NCBI GenBank assembly: GCA_019055375.1
Contig: JAHQIW010005335.1
Location: 186,001-250,000, forward strand
Direction: 5' to 3'
Length of the DNA stretch: 64,000 nt
Source of the DNA: Parelaphostrongylus tenuis
Lineage: Eukaryota; Nematoda; Chromadorea; Rhabditida; Metastrongylidae
Numbering within the stretch: the stretch's first letter is position 1; every line of letters begins with the position of its first letter. Both the position numbers and the translations under genes were made by a program. Below the pieces are notes generated by a model. It was not told the origin of the DNA and did no database searches. It saw nothing but the letters and a program-made list of their open reading frames with translations. Below, one piece after another: positions 1 to 12,700 of this stretch.

Positions 1-395
1 ATTCGGCGAGCTTAATTACCGACCAACTCACCGGCGAGGCGGATCTATTGATGCCCTAATGGGTTCGATGTGTGGGCTACAACTGATGGTAACTTGAGAT
101 TTTTTCTCCACTTCTGAAGAAAATTCATATAAAACGACTGACTCAGATACTACGAGATTTTCTCGACACATTCAAATGCTTCTTGCACTTCCGGCAATTT
201 ATACGCATGAAAAAAATGAAAGTCCGCGGAGAGTGCTAAACATAACTTCATTTCAAATGCTACAGCGCCATAAAAAGACTTTTTCAAAAACCGGCCACAT
301 ACGGTTCTAGCCAGAGATCTAAATCTTCGAATGATTGGTAGCACTTCTATGAAGAATTCTTGTTCAGCGAATGAGGTCAAATATTCATTTATCGC
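1..395. repeat. Foldback element, right part, cut by window edge
   Basis: The right arm of a long inverted-repeat (foldback) element whose fuller copies lie at 3666-4436, 7007-7943 and 12578-13438. The shared signature on the - strand is a run containing CATTCGAA followed by a 'GGCGCTGTAGCATT' type motif, seen here around 255-330. The left arm lies outside the window. An open frame on the - strand at 150-380 is a by-product of arm conservation, not a gene. Confidence 0.6.
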
Positions 396-1924
396 TGTCT
401 AACATGTGATTACCAAAATTTTCTACGTTTCTCATAAACTTCTATTTTACCAGTCTTATAGCATTGTTAATATGTTATGGCTATAATTACAAGGATGCTG
501 AGCGATATACAACACTTTGAACATCGAACGTGAATTATAACATCGTTTAACATATCGGAGCGCGTGTTGCCACTACATCACCGAAGCCAAAAAAATCCTA
601 TGTACGCTGTCCTACAATAACGCTTTTAGAACGAGGTAATCTAGAATCCAAGTATACCAAAAATGGTACAATAGCCATTTCCTCTTTTCTCGTCGGGCAC
701 AGATTTCTTACTAAACTTCTGAGAATCATACAATAATCGAAAACACTCCCATCCTAGCACTGGGCTCGGTTATTACAAGACCTTTTGATTTGCTGGAGAT
801 TTTGAATTTTGGTACGAATGGAAGATTACGTTATGCCTCTAAGATGTGTAGTGTGTTTTGCGCTGGTGATTGTTTGACTTGTTCACGAACAGAGTTTTTC
901 GCCGAGGTTTTCATTGTGCTGCAACAACCACGAAGGTAACATTACTCTATTACATTCGGCGTGCATTACTCTACACGGCTGGCGTGTGTGCTTGGCTTTT
1001 ACAGAATTTTGAATGATATTCTCCATCAAAACCTTTTCAGAATTCAAACCAAGTTTCAGAATTACTGGGCTGTATGCTACGAGTAGTTACAAGCGATTGG
1101 TAAAAGCCATTCGTAGATCCAACACGAGTGAACAAAGCGAATCGAGTGTGAGATGTGATTTTATTTCCGCCGTTACAGAGCGATAAGGCTTTTTCAAAAA
1201 CCAAACGAAGTATTGAAGTTGCCGATAGTTGGAAGACCGATGATAAAGTCTATAAGAAAAGCTTTCTCCAGTGAAAAAGCTCGTTCTCGAAATGATTTAA
1301 GGGAAAGAGTGTTAGCAGAAAGGTAACTTCGGTGGTGCACTAGTAGCACGCGCTTACAGTGTGGACGAAATGTGAGTTCAACTTCTGGCACAAGTTTAAA
1401 GCTTTGCAATCACTCAGCGCTTTTAGACATATAGCTTGCTCTGTATGAGAGTATACCTTGTTCATTTTGAATCTTTTCTTACATATAATTAGTACAATAA
1501 AGTTGACGACGTGTGATAATCTCAAAAATGCATTGTAGGCAAGCGCACTGATGAAAATGACTATGGATTACTGTAACAGAAAATCTTAGTAGACTTTTAT
1601 CAGTAATGGTCCTTCTAATTGGTGAGATGTTGACACTTTATTCGCTAGCAGCAATTTCACACCCATATAAACAACTCGTCAAAATTTTTTTTTGATAAAT
1701 TAAGTATAGAACAGGCGAATTTTTGATGAGCGAGAAATGGAGTAAGTGCGCAAAATTTGAGAGATTAATGAGATCATGTAACAAAATGACTAGCGCAAAA
1801 GAAATTCGTTGTTATCGATGCATGCATGTGGTCAGGAAACGGTTAGAAATAACGCCGGGATGTAAACTCGGGCAATAAATCTCCATCTTCCCAGTGATGA
1901 AGACTGATGTGCAAAAACTTTTAT

Positions 1925-2000
1925 GTCGCTAGTGCAACGGTTGAGCACGCGCCCCGAATAGGATGAAATAGGGTTCGAATCCCAGCTGACGCAGAAAGTC
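1925..2000 (+). repeat. tRNA-derived SINE unit (family A), single copy
   Basis: Contains a pol III A-box-like stretch (TAGTGCAACGGTTGAGCACG) and a B box (GGTTCGAATCCC) ending in a CTGACGCA tail. The same unit recurs across the window, for example at 60765-60845. The spacing is tRNA-like, but the ends do not form a normal acceptor stem, so I call it a SINE and not a tRNA gene. Confidence 0.6.
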
Positions 2001-2069
2001 TTCGAGATTTATAATATTTTTATCGCATTTTTCACACTGTTATGACAATTCATATATCCTTATGAGAAT

Positions 2070-2475
2070 TGAGTTCTTAGCAAAAACACGGCATCAGGCG
2101 GGAATTGAACACACGTTTCATCCTAAGCGGGGACGCGTGCTCTACCACTACACCACATAGGCACGTTTTCTCCACCACTCATTCTTCAACATCTCTATGT
2201 TAGCTATCATCCACCAGTGACACTGCGAAAAATGCAGTAGAAATACTAGAAATTTCGAATAGTAGTTATCACAATGGCTGTCAGCTCAACTGGGTTTATA
2301 AAGCGAAATCGCATACCCGACGAAACCTGTTAAAGGTTGGTGGCTGATAGCCAACATGGAGATGTTGAAGAAAAAGTGGTGGTGCAAATGTGCCTCGGTG
2401 GTGTAGTGGCAGAGCACGCGTCTCCGGATAGGACGAAGCGCGGGTTCGATTTTCGCCTAAGGCCTCTTAGCAAAA
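2070..2475. repeat. Palindromic pair of tRNA-derived units (family A), P1
   Basis: Two copies of one tRNA-like unit in inverted orientation. A - strand unit lies at about 2083-2160 (B box near 2100, A box near 2145) and a + strand unit at 2389-2466 (A box TGGTGTAGTGG, B box GGTTCGATTTT). The inner flanks are also inverted: 'CAACATCTCTATGTTAGC' near 2185 answers 'GCCAACATGGAGATGTTG' near 2350. A spacer of about 110 nt separates the arms. Confidence 0.7.
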
Positions 2476-3665
2476 TGTTCTGCACATCACTCTACATCAC
2501 TGGGTATATTGTAATATCATACCACTGCTATAAGCGGTAAAATAAAAACAATTCTGCTTAATCTCCATATTTATGGAATAATTGAGCATCACAATTGCTT
2601 TGAGGAAGGTTTGCATGATAATTGACTTTTTCTCAACATCAAAACATTACCATTCATTCTCAGTAAACTAGATACGACTAGAGCAGATATTTGAACGCCC
2701 CAGATTGGCCGTCAGAACGCTAAAAACACACTTTTGTGAGGGACAGAAAAAAGAAGATTTAACGGATAAATAGCGAGGACACGAATCTAGATTCATTCGA
2801 TTTCTTTCAACGTGTTAATCTTCAAAGATTTATTCACAAGTACTACAAGAAAATTCAGTCCGAGACACTTTCATAAGGTTTTGAACAAAGTTAACCAACA
2901 TTGTGAGGCCTACTCAGCCTAACAACACTAAGCACTACACCTTAGTCGAATTTTATTTTCTTTTAAAAGTATATGTAACTGCATCCAAACTGAGTATCCA
3001 GGTTATTAAAATTTCTTCTACGTCTATCTACCATTAAGAATAATATTATCAGACTTTCCCGGGAACTGTCCTTCCTCGAAAGCTTCCCCGAGGTGGAGCC
3101 GTCTTCAGTTTCGATGATTAACGTTTTCGCGATTTAGTCTTCCTTAGAGTCGTTTAACTACTCAAATGGGAAAAATCATCAAAGTGAAGGACAATTTATG
3201 AGGCAGTTAACATTTTCCATGTTATGTTTAGTGAGAGTCGATCTTTTGATTTATTCCTAGACACTATTAGAAAGTTCTTTGAGCAGATAACAATGTAATT
3301 TAGACGAGGAAATCAAGGCAGACGTCAATATATGGAACAGTAAATTAGACCGTAACATTCATGATAAAGTGATATAACGGTGACCAAACAGAGTCTGAAT
3401 GAGCTGAACAACACAGCCACATATGCGTCGAGCGAGTCTCACAAAACACCAGGTCGATGAACAAATATACTTGCACTTTGCTGGACCATCTTCTCTTGAC
3501 CTCGACGTGAACAATAAGTATATTTTCAAAAACATTCAGCTTGCATGAGGATGTTATACACACATCTTATTCGTCTGACATTCACTATATTTTTCTTCAC
3601 AGCCGATTGATCAAAGTCGATGGTTCACAGGCACTCACCCTTGTAGTGTGGTCTTACTTTGTCGG

Positions 3666-4436
3666 TTTTTTTTTCCATTATCCGGGGATAACTGAAAAAA
3701 CGAATAGTTTCACTGGACACGGATTTTTCATAAATTGCTAATAACCATTCGAAAGCTTAAATATTTGGCCACTGCGTCACGTAGCTTTTTTTTTTATTTG
3801 CCTTTTTTACGCTGTAGCAGAAAGAAATCATATGTGTCTCACGCACGAATATTTCTCGCAGGACAGAACTCTTTCCTCACATTATCAGTAACCTTTCAAT
3901 AGCGTAAGTTTCGACGATTCCAACACTGCTTATTTTCTAGAAAGACCGTTTCACTGCAGTGTAGCAGGGAAAATAAGATCGAGTTTCACATAAGCGGCGC
4001 ATTTGCTTGTCGGCTAATGTGCGAGTTGGGTATGCTGGACATAGCTCAATACGGTGTTCCGCGATCGATCGATCGATCGCTCCGGCACAACTCACATATG
4101 GAGCACATTTGTGGTTTGATTTGGGATTTTTGCTCTGCTTCATGAGAAACTTCAGATAAAACGTACGGCTCTGATACTTGAAGATCTCCTCTACATGCTC
4201 ATATGCTTTTCGTACCTCCAGCGAATTAGAATCGCGATAAAAACGAAGGCGCACGGTGCTTGTGAAACATAAGTTTATTTTGAAAGCTACAACGTTGTAA
4301 AAGAGTTTTTTCGAAAAGGAACATGTAGCGCAAGAGCCAGTTATTCAAGCTTTCGAATGATTACTAACACTGTTATGGAAATCTCATGTCCGGCGAAAAA
4401 GGTCGTTTCTTCATTGTTTGCCGGATAACGGAAAGA
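3666..4436. repeat. Foldback element, about 0.77 kb
   Basis: The terminal arms are inverted repeats. The left end (CATTATCCGGGGATAACTG) answers the right end (TTGCCGGATAACGGAAAG), and 'CCATTCGAAAGCTT' at about 3747 answers 'AAGCTTTCGAATG' at about 4347. There is no transposase-like frame. The body contains a short GATC tetranucleotide run near 4064-4079. The same body occurs at 7007-7943. Confidence 0.7.
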
Positions 4437-4926
4437 TACCCACTGTCCTTCAAGTCGAATCTTCTCAAGTGAAAAACCAGCGCGACTTAAGTTACCGCAC
4501 TTGGAAGTGTATATAAGCTGAGAGTGTTGTTAGTAACAACTAATGCCTGTATAGAAGAGGGGCATCGTCAACTAAGAAACTTACTTCATGACTACGGACC
4601 ACCGATTCAGATCAATATGCTTCGAAGCAGACGAAGACATCGAAAGATTAGCATCGGACAACATGATAAACACATAAAAATACTGCACTTCATCAGAAAG
4701 ATCAGATAGAGAAGCGCTCACAGATTAAAGAGCACCACCAGGGAAAAAAACTAAGCTCAGGATTAGAATCGTTATTTATCGAACTATCAAGTGACTAGTA
4801 GGAGTACTGAGAAGGCTCTGTCCAGCTAAAAAGGCTATTTGATACCCGTGAGCATAAGCCTAAGCCTTTGGAATGAGTACGTCTCGACCCGAAAGTGTCA
4901 AACAATTTGTATGTCAGGTTCTTCTC

Positions 4927-5070
4927 ATTCATGATGAGACAAATGAAAAATCGACCTCAATCGCTGGACAGGAACTTTTCACAGGAGTGTTAGTAACCAT
5001 TCGAAAGCTGAGACTTTTGGCTACACCCTCATTTCGCTGGTTTTCGAAAAAGTCAGGCGAATTTGATTTA
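4927..5070 (+). repeat. Foldback element, solo left arm
   Basis: Matches only the left arm of the foldback family (ACAAATGAAAAATCGACC, then GGAGTGTTAGTAACCATTCG). No inverted partner is present nearby, so this is a truncated copy. It is closest to the 12578-13438 copy. Confidence 0.6.
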
Positions 5071-5539
5071 TTTTAGCTGGTGCGTTGCAGAGAAACGATC
5101 TTTTCAGGATATAAGCACAGCATTGGTGTCAGATGGCACTTCAGATTATACCGAAATTTGAGCAAGACCTCAGAAACAGTCGAATAGAAAGGTATTGCCA
5201 TGGTTGTACTACCAGTTATTGAGCAATCGACTGCACTGAATGTGAGGCGATAATTTCACCTGTCGTGCAGTGTAACATGTTCGGCGCCAATAACCTTATA
5301 TGTAAAGGCTTGCTTAAAACAAAAGGCATCTGCTGCCGATGAGACTTGACATGAAAGGCAAAACGTACGCCCAGGAAGTGCCATATCAGACCTCTGAAAG
5401 GCTTAAAGTATGTTATCAGATTATATTTAAATCACTTTTAACACTTCACACTTCATTTGAGCCGTCTTACAGGTGCTCAATCTCTACCGTGCGGCACCCA
5501 CAACGCCTAATACTCGATTCATCTTCTCGCTTGCTTGAG

Positions 5540-5735
5540 GACTTCACTTTCTTCACAAGCATCGTAGGATACTGGTTATATACGTTGCGTTGCAATCGCG
5601 AAGATAGCCAGGCTGGAGCGTTTCGTAGGGCGCTCGTTATTGATTGCCGGAGAGTGTTAAGAGGTGCGAGATCAATTCCGCGCTCAGACGCGCCGAGCAT
5701 CACTAGCCGATCAGCCATACTCCCCAGTACAACAA
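5540..5735 (-). repeat. tRNA-derived SINE family C, copy 1
   Basis: On the - strand the head has a tRNA-like A box (TGGCTGATCGGCTAG) followed by a degenerate B box and a body shared with 38335-38517 and 49815-50005; the body motif on the + strand is 'ATACTGGTT..' then 'TTGC-AATC-CGA'. A 133-codon open frame over it on the + strand, and another on the - strand, are accidental. Confidence 0.5.
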
Positions 5736-5776
5736 AGTAAAATCAATGAGTGGATTAGACGAACAATTCGAATTGA

Positions 5777-6134
5777 TTAGCACTTTCGGGGCTGTGGACT
5801 CGCCTCCTCTGCATCTCTGCCCCCCCAGCGTGGCAACGCTGAACGCTCTGCTCCGCCTCTGCATCACTAACTCCCAGCGTGGCGACGCAGTGATTGTATC
5901 ATTGTATTATTCAATTGCATTATTGCTATGATTTTCCTATATTATGTTATATGCAGCATTATGTTGCTATAAGCACGATAATAACATTAATACATATTAA
6001 ATAAGACACTAATACAACCAATAAGTTCCGACGCTGCCGGTCAGAGATGCAGGGAAACTGGTGCAGATCATCCAGCGTCGCCACGCTGGGGGCAGAGACG
6101 CGGAGGAAGTGGTCCACGATCCCGAAAGAGTGAG
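5777..6134. repeat. MITE with TTAACNCTTTCGGGAC termini, copy 1
   Basis: The left end reads TTAGCACTTTCGGGGCTGTGG and the right end is its inverted form (CCACGATCCCGAAAGAGTG). Subterminal CAGCGTGGCAACGC and its inverted partner (GCGTCGCCACGCTGGG) are GC-rich, while the centre is AT-rich. It has no coding capacity. Sister copies lie at 10159-10482, 22460-22649 and 24087-24357. Confidence 0.75.
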
Positions 6135-7006
6135 CGGATTAGTGAGGTCCATAGTGAGATCAGTGAATATAATCAAAATTAAATCACTTTTGAAACTAAC
6201 ACTCAGTCTGATACGTTAAATTCAAAGTTTAAGTCATAGTACTCAATAATTCACTACTGCAGAAGGCTCTTTCGAATCGAAATCTTAATTCTATAAAAAT
6301 CTAACCAACCAAGACCCAAAATAAAACCAGAATAAACCCTGCAGAGCCGAGTTTTAAGAGGTGGGTGACAATGACGTGTTGCATCGCGTGGTGGTCGTGA
6401 TTGCAGAATAAGAGCGTGAGTAGACGATTGTTGTCCGTAATAGCTTACTGTAGTCGTAGATCAGAGCTTGGCTGGGTCGACGGTGCCGTGAGTGCTGTCG
6501 GAGTAGCCACCTCAGCCATCGCTTCATCAATCCTCTTCGTTTTTTGTGATTTTGATTTAAATAATCTTAATATTAGCTAGGGACCGCCGTTGTTGAGCAG
6601 CGACCGAGCTCCTATCAGTAGGCATTGTTGTTTGTTGTTTATTGTTTGTTGTTTACTAGGAGTTGTTTACTGTTCGATCAAGCCCTTATCTATTAGACTT
6701 CGTCCGCTTTTGTTTTGAAAGGGTTTGGCTGAGTAGACCATGAGTCAACGTGACTCTTCTTGGCTCTCGAAAAGACGAAATCACCGGGACCTCGGCCTCG
6801 GAATTTCATTATACAGTATTGTACTGAGTAAATATAATTGTTAGAAACCTCGTTTCCATCCGTCAAAAAAACTATGGAATTTTTATTTGCTCAGTGCCGT
6901 GGTCAATCGATAGTCATGGGTCTGGGGATTGATCGTTGTTGACGTATTGTTGTTTTGATTTCATCGCGTCGGCGGACCGGACGTTTTGACGATTTCTCTG
7001 TGGTTC
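6135..7006. other. No gene recognised
   Basis: AT-rich sequence with a short TTGTTTGTTG-type simple repeat around 6625-6660. I see no splice-flanked coding stretch on either strand. Confidence 0.5.
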
Positions 7007-7943
7007 TTTTCTGTTTATCAGCAATCAAATGAAGAAACGACCCCCATTCGATGGCCCGAGAACTTTTCATGGGAGTGTTGATAATCATTCGAAAGCTTAA
7101 ATCTAGGGGAGTGCTGTGCATGCTCGTTTTTCTGGAAAGGCCTTTCTATAGCGCTGTAGCATTCAGGATAAAATTATGTTCCACATTTGCTACGCATCTT
7201 TCTTCATTATTCCCCCTACATTCCATAGGACAGAACTCGTTCCTTGAACTGGTAATGCTCGTTTGATGACGCAAATCTCGAGAAATCCAAAAGTGTGTTT
7301 GCTTTCTAGAAAGTCTTTGTTATAGCGCTGTAGCGAAAGAAAAGATTTGTGTTTTCACATGCGCGTATTTTTTGCAAGACAGAGCCCTTTCCATAAGTCA
7401 TAAGTAACCATTCGATAGTATAAGTTTCGACGATTCCAACAGTGTGCTTATCTCAAGAAAAGACCGCTTCACAGCAGCGCAACACTGAAAATAAGATTGA
7501 GTTTCACACATACCGCGCATTTGATTGTCGGTAGGGCGTGTGCTTGCCGCGCATCGATAGCCGCGTCGTAGACCGAGCGCGCAGGAGCGATTCACATATG
7601 GGGTGCGATTTTTGCTATTGAAATTAGGATTTCTCCTCGATTGAGAAAAAAACCCCGGATTAAACTTATAACTCGATACAGAGAAATTTCTTCTCCACGC
7701 TCGTATGCTTTTTCGTGGCTCGCAGCGAATTATAAGCGTCATAGTAATACAAGCGTGCGGCGCGTGTCAAACATAGTCTTATTTCGAGAGCTGGAGCGCT
7801 GTAGAAAGGCCTTTACAAACAACTAACACTCAGAGCAGTCCAACCGAGATTCAAGCTTTCGATTGATCACTGAAAGTCTGATGGAAAGTCGTTATCCAGC
7901 AGAAAATGTCGTTTCTATATTCATTGCCGGATAACCGAAAAGA
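7007..7943. repeat. Foldback element, about 0.94 kb
   Basis: The most complete copy of the foldback family. The left terminus TTTTCTGTTTATCAGCAAT answers the right terminus ATTGCCGGATAACCGAAAAG. Inner arms carry CATTCGAAAGCTTAAATC on the left and CAAGCTTTCGATTG on the right. The internal 'TTTCGACGATTCCAAC' stretch is shared with the 3666-4436 copy. Non-autonomous; no transposase frame seen. Confidence 0.7.
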
Positions 7944-8618
7944 AGCTTTTCCTTCAGAGCCGCCTATTCTCCATGGTGGGTAGGTTTTTGAGTAGTTTTG
8001 AACTAATCTTAACTAGTTTATTACTCATCATCCCTTGATTTCAGCTGGATAACGCCCTAATTGTTTATTGCAGAGATAAAGACAATTAACTGCGGGTTAA
8101 TTTTGTTTGTTAACCCTACTTCCTTCATTAGAGAAGTTTTCGTTAGTACTACTCTCCAGATGATCTGCCCGCACAAGCTGTACAAGCTCCAGTGCTTTCA
8201 GTTCTCTCTATCACATCCGTAGTCCTTTGGGGGCGATCAGGCTCATGTCCCAGTTCGGCTGAGAGTTTTGGATTCTGTTTGTTTATCTCCTCTCATTCCA
8301 AGCTATCCCATTCCTGTTTGGACTTTCTTGAAATCGTAACAAATCGCTGCTATAGCGATTTCCTTTGTCATCACACGCACACCAACGCAGTCATTGACCC
8401 ATCCCCATGCCAATTGTAAAGAGGTTTACGGCTAGTATCGCTTCGCAAGGGTCATGGCTCATGATTTCAAGAGGCTTATCTAACTAGGGCAGTGTCCCTA
8501 ATAGGCCAGATAACTTAGCAAAGCTACTAGGCAGTTCATCTCACTGGAGTACAACGTCATTCGAATGCACGTCAGACATCATTTTCCCAAAAACTCCGTT
8601 TTATACAATTTTTGTTAG

Positions 8619-8921
8619 CTATATACCTAGTAGAATTGAGAGGTGAGCGAAAACGCGGCCTCAGGCGGGAGTCGAATCCGCGTTTTATTCTATCCGGGGA
8701 CGCGTGCTCTATCACTACACTATCTAGGCACATTTACCCGACCACTCATTGTTCAACATCTCAGTGTTAGCTATCAGCCACAACCTTTGACAGAATGCAG
8801 TGGTCGGGCAATGTGCCTCGGGGGTGTAGTGGTAGAGCACGCGTCCCGGAGAGGATGAAGCGCGGGTCGATTACGCCTGAGCCGCGTTTTCGCTCACCTC
8901 TCAATTCTCTTAGGTATATAG
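8619..8921. repeat. Palindromic pair of tRNA-derived units (family A), P2
   Basis: The cleanest palindrome of this family. The outer arms CTATATACCTAG.AGAATTGAG and the mirror CTCAATTCT.TAGGTATATAG enclose a - strand tRNA-like unit at 8655-8732 and a + strand unit at 8812-8885 (A box GGGTGTAGTGGTAG, B box GGGTCGATTACG). The arms are about 120 nt each with a short loop, so a transcript of either strand would fold into a long hairpin. Confidence 0.75.
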
Positions 8922-9761
8922 AAAACATCATAACACTACGAAATGCATCAAAAACACTGTTTAATTTCGAGTATCAGTAATTTTTGTTAGCGTTTTAGCT
9001 TACTTTCCTAGTAATATTCTGCATGGGTTACCCTAAGAGTCACTATTTATCCCGCTAAAAATTTTGTCGGCACTCATTTTAGCTCGAGCTAGCTGATTTT
9101 GATGGCTTACCCGAGTTTAAAGTTTTCGTACTGACCTGACCCGTGATTGATCATATATCGACCCCATTATGCTATCTATCTCATGAGAAATCGACTATCA
9201 TTTTGTCCCGGTTTTCAGAAAATTAATGTATCTCTGGAACTAGCCGGCTTATACGAGTTTGATAGCGACCTCTATGTTGTGCTATTGTTTTTTTTTCGTT
9301 ATATTGAAGCGCTAAAACATTGATTTTTATTCGCTCATAGCTCTGTTGGAAAATTCATCCATTCTGTTTGCTTTTATAGCTGATTTCGCTACATAGCTTC
9401 TTTTATTGCTTTCATATTGAACTGAAAATGCACGTATCGTTATGTTCAATGGTCCTCAGCGGTTCAGATGGTCCCTGGTTTGATACTTAATCAAGCCTTA
9501 ACGAGCCTCGATTCATCTTAAAGAGTGTCTTTCAATCATTAAGTTGATGCAAAAGTAATTGCGGTTTCAGTTTTTTTCCTGTAGTTTTTCTATTTAAGGA
9601 TGTTTTAAGATATCATTTCCATGATTCCAAAATGCATAGGCCTCAACTACTTTGCACCGACTTTTTCCATCTGTTAGCGAAATGATTTGATTCGAAAAAC
9701 TCGTGTTTTCTTTAGATCATTTCGGAGTGATTGAACTTGTCTCAGAATTTGTATACTGCAC

Positions 9762-9776
9762 TTTTTTCTCATTCAG
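9762..9776 (+). promoter_or_regulatory. Putative spliced-leader acceptor site of ERp44
   Basis: A pyrimidine-rich tract ending in AG (TTTTTTCTCATTCAG) lies 20 nt before the ERp44 start codon with no upstream in-frame exon. In nematodes such a site commonly accepts a spliced leader. Inferred from position and sequence only. Confidence 0.45.
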
Positions 9777-9796
9777 AATACTTGCGGTAAAAGGAA

Positions 9797-12700
9797 ATGG
9801 TGATACGATCTGTACTTGGCTTAGCTACTGCTGTACAACTGATTGTAGGAGATGTTGTCCAGCTCGATACGTCGAATTTTGATGCTATTACAAGTACTGG
9901 TAACTTTAGCTTATGACGCTTTTTCCCTACTTCATCCCTTTTTCCTTTTCCAGAATCAAACGATATAGTGTTCGTGAATTTCTATGCTGATTGGTGCCGG
10001 TTCTCCCAAATGTTGAAACCGATTTTCGCTGAAGCTAGTGAGAAATTTCAGGTCAGCTTCAGAAGCATTTTTATTGTGAAAGATCGATACTATCGTCAGC
10101 TTTGATAGGCTGATTCATACTAGCTTACGAACCCTCCTTTTTGACCTAACACGAGCCTGTTAACGCTTTCGGGACTGTGGGTCATCTCCCCTCTATCTCA
10201 AACCCCCAGCGTCGTGGCAACGCATTAATGTATTGCTGTAGTATTTCAACTGTATCATCGTTGTTATTCTCCCGCTCCTGCTTATAACAGCATATATGCC
10301 TACATATCTTGTAACATAGGAAGATAAACAACACATAATGCAATTCGGAAATACAATAATACGTCCGATGCGTTTCTCACGCCGATGTTAGAGATGCAGG
10401 GAGATGGAGCAGACCGTCAGCGTTGCCACGCTGGGCGATATAGATGCAGGGGAGGTGGTTCCATGGTCTTGAAAGGGTCAACTCAGATTTCGATATTCGA
10501 TGGTAAACTAAATGATTTCATATTCTTTAGCGGTTAGACGTATCCTTATGAAGCTACGTCTTCAATTTCCATATATTAATCGAATGTCGTGCAATCTAAG
10601 TAGATGAATTTCTTGAAATTGATCTTGATACTCGTCTTTAACAAGAAAAGACCCGCCCTTGATCATTTCTACATAGTGGAACCACTCATTCGTTAGCTAG
10701 ATTAAGCGTTAACAATCTCATGTGAGGTTAGAATTGGAAGTCACCAGGCATTATTTTCTCTTGTTTCCTTTATTTCATATCCATTTTTTTTTCTTCAGAA
10801 CTTGCCACAGGGAAAAGTGGTATGGGGTGCAGTGGATGCTGATCGACAAGGTAATAGTCAGTGGTTCTTCTTCATTTCATCATTTATCTGTGGATACTGT
10901 TTAGCAAGTTGTTTAGAAGTTTTTTTTTATTTCGCTATTATGATTCTGTATATCAGCTGAGAGACATGAAAAGGCTTGAAGCTTGCGTTGCTGGTCACTT
11001 CCTGTGGGATGTGCCATGCATTTGTCTTCATAAATCGTCGTAAAAGATTCGATAGCCTATACAGTGACTTTCAGAGGCGATTGATTTAATATAAACAGTT
11101 TGTGCTCTATCCTCCTAGAGATCTAAATGAACATCGATGGCTATTAAATGTGTAGGATTGCGAACAAGAATATGACTAACTCTATGTTGGCGGCAGGGTG
11201 GGCAGGCGCGTGTCAGCGATCGTGGCCTGTCTTTATGAGCAAGACCCCGGGTAACCTAGGCATTGGTTTGATTCGGCCCTTGTCCGTCCAAATCTCTCAA
11301 GCCCCTGAGGTCGCGGGATTGATACCGCGATTCTCTAGGACCACTTCACTAACTAAAATTCACGCTTGGACGACTTATCACGGTGATCGCGGGAATCTAG
11401 CGATGAATGATTCAACCAGCGTTCAACACCATCCATGGAGGAGACCTTGATTTTCTAATCGATGAGCCCACACGCCCAGGAAGTTCGAAGTTCTTCGTTG
11501 ATGATGGATAGGAGGAAAAGGATTTGCATGGAAGACTTGCTGAGGTCCGAACATCTGATGTCTGGACATATGGAAAAATATCCTTTTCTAGTTACGACAG
11601 ATGATCCATATACCAGTTCTGTCTGTGTTCGCATCTGTCCTAAATCGTCTAAGAAGTTTAGTAATAGCTCACCGTAAACTTTCCCCGTTATTGTATCGAT
11701 TTTTACCTAGCTTTCTTCGTTAAAGTCTTGTTTTGACAGATTTCAGCTGAACTGGCATCGCGATTTCAAGTCAATAAATATCCAACGCTGAAGCTATTCC
11801 GGAATGGGGAAGTCGTGCGAAAGGAGTATAGGTAACGTATGAGATGTTGCTTTGCTTCGATGTCTTTAGAAGTACAGTGTTTTTGGGTGTCTCTGAATTT
11901 AAGATAGTTTTTCTCCTTTAGAAGTCAGCGCTCAGTAGAAGCGCTTTCCGAGTTCGTGCAGAAGCAGTTGGATTCGGGTATAAACGAAGTGCAAAGCCAA
12001 GAAGATCTCAACAATAAACTGAACGTAAGCAACTGTGCCACATGATTGTTTAACGACTTAATCTTGAACGTCGCGATTTCAAATGGCACGATCCGTTTTT
12101 CAGAAGGAGAAACGAAATGTGATAGCCTATTTCTCGCAACTGCAAGGTCAGGAATATGAGTCTCTAAAAAAGGTAGGGCTGTTATAAATCGCCACTCTCC
12201 ATCATTGTTATAACCAGTCCATCACTGGCTTTCTTGTAGGTGGCTTCGGTTCTGCGAGAGGAATGTTCATTCTATGTTGGTAGCGGTCCGGCGTTTTCAG
12301 CCTTTATATCTAACGGTCCAAAGTTGTCTTTCATGGGAGCAAACGTTGGTGTCTTATGGATATTTGGAGAGTTATTGAAGTTTCTTTCATACTTTATAGG
12401 GCCAAGAAGCGTTGACATTCACCGGTGACTTGAAAGACTACGATTTTCTGAAGTACGTTTGAATACTGATTTTTAGGGCCATGACTTAACTCAAGGTTCT
12501 ATTTCATTTAGTGTAGTGTGTGGCTATGCCATTATGCTTGTGATGGGTAACGTAATTGAATTCTGGTTCTTTCTGATTAGGAGGGAACAAATGAAAAATC
12601 AATATCATTTGCTGGAGAAGAAATTTTCTCAGGAGTGTTAGTGACCATTCGAAAGGTGAGTCTTGAGGCTACAGTCCCGCGTTACCGGTTTTCCAGAGCA

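Noticed and set aside
150..380. Open - strand frame with an arm-conserved peptide
   Set aside because: The same reading recurs in every foldback arm (7051, 4960, 12635) because the DNA repeats are similar; no start, splice context or domain supports a gene.
4064..4079. GATC tetranucleotide run as a regulatory site
   Set aside because: Short, inside a foldback element, and absent from the sister copy.
5339..5740. 133-codon open frame
   Set aside because: Its second half is SINE C sequence and an overlapping frame on the other strand is equally open.
8812..8885. Possible functional tRNA gene
   Set aside because: A and B boxes are present, but the unit is one half of a palindrome, the anticodon arm does not fold cleanly, and many copies exist.
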